Assembly (NCBI GenBank): GCA_023853785.1
Contig: JAJIRX010000156.1
Location: 1 to 17,273 of the forward strand
Length of the DNA: 17,273 nucleotides
Direction: 5' to 3'
Source of the DNA: Psilocybe azurescens
Taxonomy: Eukaryota > Basidiomycota > Agaricomycetes > Agaricales > Agrocybaceae
A model generated the notes under the pieces. The model saw only the letters and a list, made by a program, of their open reading frames with translations. It did not search any database and was not told the origin of the DNA. Of the stretch, positions 10,147 through 17,273 are shown in pieces (within the stretch, counting starts at the first letter, position 1; each line of letters opens with the position of its first letter). The position numbers were made by a program, and so were the translations under genes.

Positions 10147-10221
10147 ATGATACTGTAAGTATAGGCATAATGAACAATGGTAAAATAAGTAAGCTCACCT
10201 CAGAGACCAATAGGTTCAACT
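10080..10221. repeat. Direct repeat B, two copies of 21 bp
   Basis: Identical copies at 10080-10100 and 10201-10221 start CAGAGACCAATAGGTTCAAC. The first abuts repeat A; the second is separated from its repeat A by 54 bases (10147-10200). Confidence 0.9.
10145..10198 (-). other. 54-nt intron-like segment in one repeat copy only
   Basis: Read on the minus strand, the extra segment of the second A/B repeat can be placed (2-base ambiguity) as GTGAGC...ACTTACAGTATCATAG. It has a GT start, an AG end, and a CTTAC branch-like site about 13 bases before the end. Its length equals that of introns in the neighbouring host genes. The first repeat copy has exactly the joined flanks. No protein family is known for the flanking frame, so this is a structural observation and not a gene call. 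Confidence 0.45.
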
Positions 10222-10334
10222 GAGGGAGGGAAATAAACGAAGTGTACTGTTATACAAGATACACTGAGTGTCCGTTTGTACGCTACTTGATACGAAAGAA
10301 GAAAAGAATAAAAGATGTAATAAAAGACCATATG

Positions 10335-10360
10335 GGTGCGCGACCTATACGTCGCACACC
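10335..10360. repeat. GC-rich hairpin in the retroelement leader
   Basis: GGTGCGCGAC (10335-10344) pairs with GTCGCACACC (10351-10360) at 9 of 10 positions around the loop CTATAC. It lies shortly before gag in otherwise AT-rich DNA. It may be an RNA structure near the LTR/leader junction (polyadenylation, packaging or priming); which one cannot be told. Confidence 0.6.
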
Positions 10361-10427
10361 ACATTGCACAAACTCTTGGTAGTCTAGCTATCTAAATGTA
10401 ACCAGTACGCCATGCGCACCTTGATAA

Positions 10428-11543
10428 TCCAACACTCATCTACGAATCTTGTCCACTATCCAGCAGACAAGACCCCCAAACCCTGAAACAAAAGACAGCA
10501 CCACCGAAAAGCAGAATAACCACTACCAACAACTTGAACAAAGGATCTCCAGAAAGAAGACATTGGCCACAAACCCCAAACCCCAAACCCATCTGGACAA
10601 AGTACTGAAACAATATGGTTGAAACCAATGGAACCAGAAAAATGAAATTGCCATCAACAAACCAACCACATTTAATGGAGACAGAACCAAGGCCAAGGCA
10701 TTCCTGCAAGAATGTTACATTTACCTCGACATAAATTCAGACATCTATGACACCGAGAAGAAAAAGATAGACTTCATTCTGTCTTTTTGCAACAAAAGGA
10801 AGCCAAACTATGGAAAGAACAGTACTTGACCTCTAAAACCAAAGAAAACAAAACCATTGAATGGGACACCCTCAGAACATTCCTGGACAAATTCAATGAC
10901 GTCTTCACACCAGTGGATGAGACCAGATCAGCAATGAACAAAATCTATAGACTTCGACAGACACCTGAAGTAGAGGTGGAAACCATTATCACCAAGTTCA
11001 AACTATTGGTTGGACAAGCAAATCTAGGAATGGAAACAGACTTGGACCATGCTCATCTTATAGGCCTATTCCAAAAGGTTCTCTTACCTTCACTCACCAA
11101 CAAAATCATGCACTCTGATGATTTCCCAAGAACAATCCAAGGATGGTACAAAAGGCAATACAGTTTGACACCAACTTTAGGCTAGCTCACACCTTTAGAG
11201 ATGAAACCAAAACCAGGAGGAAGATAGTACAATGGAACAACTATCCAAGAAACACCAGAGACTCTGGCACCTCCAACAAAATGGACACCAACACCATGAC
11301 AGCAGAGGAACAAACTGAATTAATCAAGAAAGGTGCCTGTTTCAGGTGCAGACAACAAGGACATCTATTTCAAGATTGCCCACAGAAAGAACAAATGAAT
11401 CAGAACAGAAACCAAGGACAACAGAACAAAAATGGACCCCAAAGGAACTCCATGCCCATATCAGGAGCCTAAATAATGATGAAAGAGACGAGCTCACCAA
11501 TCTTATGGTCAAGATGAGACTCAAAGAAAACAAGGGTTTTTAA
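10428..11543 (+). pseudogene. gag: gag of Ty3/gypsy element, frame interrupted
   Basis: Gag forms the retroelement particle and binds its RNA. The conserved frame is open from about 10428 without a clear ATG; an ATG at 10412 is in another frame. The product has a polar, coiled-coil-like N-terminal part, then the capsid (NKPTTFNGDRTKAKAFLQEC, later FLDKFNDVF and VETIITKFKLLVGQANLG). The nucleocapsid knuckle CFRCRQQGHLFQDC follows (C-x2-C-x4-H-x4-C; near 11338-11379), then an acidic tail ending at 11543. Reading it through needs one added base at each of three homopolymers (10784-10788, 11150-11153, 11437-11440) and passes an in-frame TGA at 10620-10622. The shifts follow the same missing-base pattern as in the host genes, so only the TGA and the missing ATG are good evidence of real decay. 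Confidence 0.82.
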
Positions 11544-11560
11544 AGAGGAGAAATAGGATA

Positions 11561-11880
11561 ATGTTGGTCTCTCCTTATATGAACATACAATCTGTACTTA
11601 TGGCAACAATTGAGAATAAAACTATGCTTCTTCCAGTTTCATTTTCCATGAAGAAACAGAATGGTTCACAAATCATCAAAACCTCTACACTTCTAGACTC
11701 AGGAGTGAGAGGAAAATTCATTGACCAAAACTATGCATGAAAACTCAGACTGGAAACCCAACCTCTGGAAAAATTAATCCAAGTCTATAACGTGGACAGA
11801 ACCCCAAACAAAAGAGGACCATTTTATCATTCATAAATCTAGACCTGAAAATCTGAAACCAAAGCCATAACCTTGCTGAA
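11561..11880 (+). pseudogene. pol: pol fragment, retropepsin region only, broken
   Basis: After gag, a frame from ATG 11561 encodes a retropepsin-like stretch with TLLDSGVRGKFIDQNYA, where the family usually has DSGA. A TGA follows at 11738-11740. The frame continues as KLRLETQPLEKLIQVYNVD and TPNKRG, then meets TAA at 11834-11836. Weak similarity to the next pol segment (NLDL, KAITLL) persists in shifted frames to about 11880. Reverse transcriptase and integrase are missing, so this is a dead remnant. Gypsy pol assignment rests on the LLDSG and VYNVD-TPNKRG pair. Confidence 0.75.
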
Positions 11881-12152
11881 CTCAGCATGTTCGCTTTAAA
11901 GCTTAGCCAACTTTTGATCAATTCCTATTCAGCTGGTGCCAGAAGCCTCATAAGCGGGCAACCGCCTGGAAGTATAGAAATAATGTTTTAAAAGGGAAGA
12001 AAAAAATATTCCGCCAATTGAAAGGATAAAAACAACTGAACTGAGAAAACAAAAAAATGATCAAGTAATGTACAGCATTAAAGCATCCCCCTTCCATCCG
12101 CCCAAGTACTACAAGCCGCCACGTAGCAGGCACCAATTATCGAGTTATCGAA

Positions 12153-15100
12153 TTACCGATAACCTATCGCGAGATGCCCATCTTCAAAAAGCGCACCAAC
12201 GACATCGACCTCGTCCCAGCGCGAGTCTACAGCACCCGTACCTTCAGACGCCGCATATTTCCTCCGTTGAATATAAAAAGGGTATTTCGGAAGTGTTTCG
12301 TGATCATTTCCGGTGTTTGGATACCTTCGATGAGACCGGGAGGCGCGCGCTGTGATGGATGGACATCGGGAGAAGAGATGTTGTCGATACTTGACGTGAT
12401 AAGTTCGACGAGACTGTTTACGAATTTAGGGGCAACCTGGAGGGGACTATTTAGAAGGGGGCATATATGTTGAGAAAGAAAATGCAATCTTACGGCTGGG
12501 GCCCCGCGGTCAAGGTAGTACAGATACTGATCGAGGGCATCACAGTAGAGCTGAACAGTAACAATCTCTTCAATCGCCGAGTTGGCGATCCGCAGAGATT
12601 TCTGAAGACATTCAAGTACGCGTTTGCTGTCTTGGTGGGGGTACTAGCAGAATATCAAGTTAGTGTTGATGCGCGCGCGAGAGTAACCAAGGTACTCACT
12701 GCCTTCGCTGTCGTTTCTCCGTCTTCCTTTGCCGTAGCCGGTTTCTCAGAGACGACAGGTTTTTCAGCAGGCTCAGCCTCTCCATCCGCAGGCGATTGTA
12801 CTTCTTGCCACCACAGATGACTAGCCAGACCAACAGCAGTAGCCTGATGACTTTTCTTCAACAGCTTCGCACCATGCAATGCCGCCTTGGTGATAAGAGT
12901 ATCGAAGTTATCGACATTGAACACTTTCGCGCCAGCCAAAGTACCAATTATCAGCGTAATAGCCTGCAGCTGAGAGCGCGACTCTGAGATGCTATCTTCA
13001 TAAACGCTGAATGCTTGCACGTAAAAGTCGTATGCAAGATCTTCAAAACCGCATTCATCGGCAATTTGTGCAGCCAGGAGGAACAACCGCAGGGCAATGT
13101 TAGGTGCATCCACAGTGGTGGCGAGGATCGAGGTGAGTTGACGGATAAATTTCAAGATGGTTGAGACTTTGGTTTCCCAGTCGACCTCCTAGATAAACCG
13201 AAATGAGATGAAAGATAGAAAATAGCAGGAACCAGAAAACCGTACGTCATGTTCCCGATTCTTATACCGTCTGCAGAGTTTGATAGATGACGTAATCAAA
13301 GCAGGGAATGTGAACCTCATCCGTTCTCCACCCATGTCGAAGTGTTTGCGAGCAATTTGAAGCAACTTTGAGTTTTCATCAGCATCGACAAAGAATACGA
13401 AAAGACGATTCCACTAACTTCGAATTGGATGTCCAGTGATTCTGCACGGAACAGATGCACCATTCTTGCAACCCATCCTTGCTCTTCCGCGAGTTCCTCC
13501 CTCTCCATGAAGTACGGTCCCTGCCTTCTTACATCCCGCGAGGTAGGTATCTGGCCATTGGGAGCAGACAATGGTCCTGAGTCGGTCTGATCTTTTATAA
13601 GCACATGGCACAACTCCAGCACACCGTCAACATCCTCCGGCGTCTCAATGATTGTTTCGTTCTTGAGAACCGATGACACGATAGAGTGGGCAATAGATCG
13701 ACGGGTGGTGAAGAGTTGCTTTGTCAGTAGGGGAACGTAGTTGGGAATGGCGAGCAGTGTGAGCACAGATTGATACGAGTTGATAGGCGCGACAAGCAAT
13801 GATGCAAGGTTCGCTGTCGTTTGTTGGGTGTTTAATTCAGGGCTATCGACCGATCAGTATCATTGAGTGATTAAAAATAAGGTTGCAACATACTTGTCTG
13901 CATACTCCTTAATTTTATCAGCAGCAAATCCGAGTACTTGGTCAACGTATTCCAGTCTGTCAGGGTAGCAGCTTAACGACAAATTGGTCAAGGACACGAA
14001 AAGCGCTGTAATATCCTGTATTGAGAGATCCGGACGAGCCTAAGACAAGACAAGATCTTGAGTAAGCTAAAAGATGATGTAACCAGAATACGCGACACAC
14101 CTTGATGAGTTCAACAACCTGCTTCCAGAACACTTCGAATAACTGCACATCCTCCGGCACTCCACGGAATTTACGGACAGGGGTCCCCTCCTTATCCTTG
14201 CCTTTACCAACATTCTCTTCAACTGTAGGGGTCTCTGTCACAGGGGATTTGGGCGACTCAAAGACGGTGGACGCAGTGGCCGGTGTAGGAGGCGAACCCC
14301 AGGCATCTATTTCGGAAGTTGTTGAAGTCGGCGAGCTCGCGCGATATGCACCGTTTTCACGAGCTTTAGCCTTCTGCAACTTGACCTTCTCGGCGAGACG
14401 TCGCGCAGCAGCTTCTTCTTGACGCTTTGTCTCCTCCGGGTCTTCATTCTCCGCTTCACGCGCAGCATAGGATGCTAAACGGTCGATGAGGGCGATGACA
14501 ATCTGCTTGATGTTGACTTTAGGATGTAATTGAGCAGTCGCGGAAAGGAAAGGTCCGAGCGTATGTAGGTGGAATTCATCGGTAAAAACCTATTTGAAGA
14601 AGCTTAGATAGCCTTTTCAAAATATGCAAAAAATACTGACCTGGATGACGACCTCCATAAGGTATTCCTGGGCAATGATATCTTTACAGTTCACAACCTG
14701 CTCCAGGATGCTAGGGAGGATGGTCTTCTGATACATCTCCAGATCCACACCGTCTAACTGACTTAACCTGACAAGATTGGTACCAACAAGAATACGAAGT
14801 TCCCGACGCTCCATTTCTCGCTTCTCGCGATCCCTAGAATGTCCTTGATGCTGAAGCCGTACCCATAGTTTGTTCATCTCGATGAAGTTGGTCAGGACGA
14901 ATGAAATGGAGTCTTGCAGGTTTCCAGCCGGTCTTTGGACAACTTTAAAAACACAGAACATTGAATCGTGGTTGGAAACACGCACCCTGGCTCAAGTCCC
15001 ACTGGGAGATGATCCCTCGTCTGGCCGCTCAGATAGTGCCGAAGGAACAGTCCACGGATGGGGTGCAGAACTCCACGCGACATTTCCATCATATCCTTCA

Positions 15101-15590
15101 TAATTTCCTTCACGGGTGCGTCTGGGATTGACATATAGACCGAACCGACGGTAATCATAAGATACAGACGCGGAATGATATTGCCCGCGTATTGGACCAG
15201 TTCGTAAAGGTCTGCCAGGTGGTGTCGCGACTGTGTATGCGCCTCATACAAGTAGTTCGATAGATGTCGCAGAGCGTCGAATACAGCCATATCTGTACGC
15301 AGTGTTATGAAATAGGGATGACGACCCGCAGCAACCCTAACTCACATAGCTCGTAATACTGCTTTGGAGATAGAGACGAGGTCCGAAGTTCTGCGAGCAT
15401 CAAGCTCGCACTCTTCAAAGCGTCCATAAGTTGGTCCAGTTCCTGCCATTAATTACGGGCCATAAGCATCACGAGATTTGTTCAGCAATTTGGGACTGAC
15501 TAGGTGTCTCTTCATTTGCTGAACTTGGATTTTGACTGTGTTGAGGGCCTCGCTAAGTAGCTTGCCCTCCTCCATTACCGGAGAAGCCAT
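12153..15590 (-). CDS. VPS35: VPS35, retromer core subunit, about 962 aa in 11 exons
   Basis: VPS35 is the alpha-solenoid backbone of retromer, which recycles cargo from endosomes to the Golgi or plasma membrane with VPS26 and VPS29. Exons are 15501-15590, 15346-15442, 14986-15292, 14641-14932, 14101-14589, 13894-14039, 13419-13842, 13246-13365, 12700-13188, 12494-12643 and 12153-12436; phases agree throughout. Near residues 63-115 is [12 protein letters not shown] and the conserved VPS26-contact motif in [37 protein letters not shown] follows, then a Ser/Thr/Pro-rich insert of about 60 residues (near 333-392). Further on are [40 protein letters not shown] and the C-terminal [21 protein letters not shown] second low-complexity stretch lies near residues 790-818. 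One added base in the run 12275-12279 is needed to reach the conserved-looking end [15 protein letters not shown] and the stop at 12153-12155. Without it the frame ends about 14 codons later in unrelated sequence. The start at 15590 is the first ATG and gives a normal N terminus. Confidence 0.94.
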
Positions 15591-16094
15591 TGTTGTGGTT
15601 GTGGTCGCCAGCGCGGACGAAACCCTGTTAACAGGCGGGATATTACTGGTGTGGGTGTCGAGGGATACAACTTGTCACTCAGTGCGCACGAATCCTGTTT
15701 GGCTGCGCTTTGGTCCATCATTTGTCAGCAACATTTCCCGTCACTGCTTAGCAAACGTGTTATCGGGGCTGGTTGGACGGGCGCCTCCGCAAAGCTACAT
15801 GTATATGGTCTCGACCAACTATCTCAGCCAGTCTTTTTATGCATATTATCAGATCCGACGGTACTGAAGTCCACTGTCATTCTGTCTTCAGCATCTGTAT
15901 TGTAATACAATCTAAATTCAATATACACAAACTCGAGAGAGAAAACAGACCACAGGCGAAAAAAATAAATGACGGTTGAAGAATAACGAAGGGTATATAG
16001 GACAATGCCACACGGGTACAACAACACTAAAATGAAAAAGAAAGAATTCTACAGAATGGGGCATATCTTCCACGAAGCTCAACAACCACTGGCA
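15591..16094. other. Intergenic region upstream of VPS35
   Basis: About 500 bases between the VPS35 start codon and the stop of the next minus-strand gene. It should contain the VPS35 promoter and the 3' untranslated region of the neighbour. I see no gene, repeat or clear promoter element; open frames of 67-111 codons here look like chance. Confidence 0.5.
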
Positions 16095-17273
16095 TTATCT
16101 CCCATGTAGCACGCCGTTCAATCCGAGCAACGACGACGGTGTCTGTGCCTGCGCTCGGGGATGCGACCTCCTTCCTGACCCGCTCTCGCTCTCTCCGCCT
16201 CGGCCCGCATGACGCGACCCCGAATGTGTGGAACCTCGCAAGTCACTGGAAGCATGAAGCCAAAATCCCGACGGACTCAACGGCGACGACGCTGAAGGAT
16301 CTAAAGACGACGACGAGGTGACCGGCCGGAACGTGGGCGAGGTGCTGATCTGCAAAAGCAGAGACGCAGCCGACTCGTCTTCCGGTGTTCTTACGCTCGA
16401 GGCGCCGCTCGTGCTAGCGCCGTTGGCATCGGTCATCTTGGAGATAGAACGGGCGCCGGATTTATTGCTGTCACTGCTACTGGCACAAGCATTGGAACTG
16501 GAATTAGTCAATGAGTTGACCATGGCGGCAGTAGCGACTGGGCCAAGGTTCAGCAGTGGCGGAATCGTGGACGAGCGGACTGGATCAAAGTGGGTCGATG
16601 AGGGTGGTGATGGGAGATATGACATTGGAGTGGATAAAGGGCCTACGCCGACTGGAGACGCCGACGAATGCGAGCGCGCACGGGAATTGACTGTCGGGAA
16701 AAGCTGCGGGTCTATCATGGAGTTGCCGTTGTAACTCGGGTGCTGGTCGGGCAACCATGAAGAGATAGGAGGGAGGCGCTCGGACGACTCATTCTGTGCT
16801 TGAGAATTGGTATAGGTAGGCGCCATATCGTCAAGCTCCAGTTCTAGATCTAAACTGGACCGACGAGGGATTTTCGCCGGTCGTGAAGACTTATTAGGGG
16901 GCGCATTGTCGCCCCGAATGATGCTGTTGTTGATGAGGATGGTAAGAATCGTCGGCGGGGTCTTCATCCTCCATGTGGAGACGTTTCCGTTTCTTGACGC
17001 GTGTTGCAGATCCAGGTTCAGCACTGCAATTTGGGCATGTAGGCCAAATACTTGTGAGGGAAGGAGCAAGAGCTGGAGTTGGAGCTGGAGGTGCGGGTGC
17101 GAGTGCGGGTGTAGGAGTAGTGGTTAGGGTAGTAGCCTCCAAGATAGCAACACGCGCAAGAAGGTCCTGCAAGAACGCCACAGTTCTAACAAGAATCTCG
17201 AGCTTGAACTCCTTTTCCTTCTCTTCTTTCTTCCCTGAAACTTTAGCTTTAGGTTTTGGTTTCGATTTCGACT
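16095..17273 (-). CDS. Putative HLH/coiled-coil regulatory protein, C-terminal part (5' end off window)
   Basis: The gene enters from the right edge, so its start is not seen. The first part is Lys-rich (KSKPKPKAKVSGKKEEKEKE), then an amphipathic helix EILVRTVAFLQDLLARVAIL. This resembles the second helix and following coiled coil of a basic helix-loop-helix protein; the basic part would lie outside the window. Next come a Pro/Ala repeat (TPALAPAPPAPTPALAPS), a Cys pair (CPNC) and a basic KKRKRL that could be a nuclear signal. The rest is Ser/Pro-rich and probably disordered, with phrases such as PPISSWLPD, MSYLPSPPSSTHFDPV and RTPEDESAASLLLQIS, ending at 16095. The first frame (to 16894) and the second (open from 17069) must be joined by losing one base, for example in the C run 16912-16915, or by an intron I could not place. 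A transcription-factor role is inference. Confidence 0.6.

Larger units (their letters stand above)
9634..11880 (+). mobile_element. Truncated Ty3/gypsy LTR retrotransposon remnant
   Basis: The element is identified by a gag with retrotransposon capsid-like sequence and a CCHC knuckle (10428-11543). It is followed by a protease-region fragment of pol (11561-11880) with LLDSG and the gypsy-typical VYNVD-x-TPNKRG. Upstream lies about 780 bases of non-coding, AT-rich DNA with bZIP-type sites and internal repeats, as expected of an LTR plus leader. A TGTTACG at 9634 is a plausible LTR start. Without a second LTR the LTR ends, primer-binding site and target-site duplication cannot be fixed. Reverse transcriptase, RNase H, integrase and the 3' LTR are all absent; sequence after about 11880 no longer aligns with pol and passes into the 3' flank of VPS35. 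The element therefore cannot move by itself. The left boundary is a guess; the right one is good to perhaps 50 bases. Confidence 0.82.

Noticed and set aside
9749..10221. CRISPR-like or tandem satellite array
   Set aside because: The short repeats have irregular spacing, only two copies of the longer units occur, and the sequence is from a eukaryote.
10412..10414. ATG as gag start
   Set aside because: It is in a different frame from the conserved gag and would need two added bases in one C run; I therefore left the gag start undefined.
11890..12150. Possible 3' LTR of the retroelement
   Set aside because: No stretch here resembles 9634-10420, and the pol similarity ends near 11880, so the element is truncated rather than bounded by a second LTR.
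16318..16734. 138-codon plus-strand open frame
   Set aside because: It lies opposite the Ser/Pro-rich tail of the edge gene, has no motif, and shows no splice partners.

Overview
This window looks like nuclear DNA of a filamentous basidiomycete (Agaricomycotina-like). The conserved genes are split by many short GT-AG introns of about 43-67 nt, intergenic gaps are mostly a few hundred bases, and the proteins read as fungal forms of well-known eukaryotic families. The gene models were spliced by hand: exon phases were checked against each other and against family motifs known from general knowledge. No database search was run.

Layout, left to right. (1) 193-4073, minus: MSH4, the meiotic MutS homologue, in about 26 exons. 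(2) 4334-6365, minus: SWC2/VPS72 (YL1 family), the H2A.Z-binding subunit of the SWR1 remodeller. (3) 6773-8357, plus: an MFS transporter in three exons, divergent from SWC2. (4) 8358-9633: mostly without recognisable genes, with one possible two-exon 59-residue protein. (5) About 9634-11880: remains of a Ty3/gypsy LTR retrotransposon. It has an LTR/leader-like region with six TGACTCA sites, a gag with a CCHC knuckle, and a broken protease-side fragment of pol. Reverse transcriptase, integrase and a 3' LTR are absent. (6) 12153-15590, minus: VPS35, the retromer core subunit, in 11 exons. (7) 16095-17273, minus: the 3' part of a probable HLH/coiled-coil regulatory protein that runs off the window.

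The host genes do not form one pathway. They cover meiotic crossing-over, chromatin remodelling, membrane transport, endosomal sorting and probably transcription, as in an ordinary fungal chromosome arm. The accessory part is the retroelement between the MFS gene and VPS35.

Three things stand out. First, a tandem repeat in the LTR-like region has one copy that differs from the other by exactly a 54-nt segment which reads as a GT-AG intron on the minus strand. Second, MSH4 builds its Walker A motif across an 8-nt microexon. Third, MSH4, SWC2, gag and VPS35 all need one-base corrections, nearly all at homopolymer runs and nearly all missing bases. This suggests a systematic sequence-quality problem rather than independent gene death, so automated gene calls here should be treated with caution.
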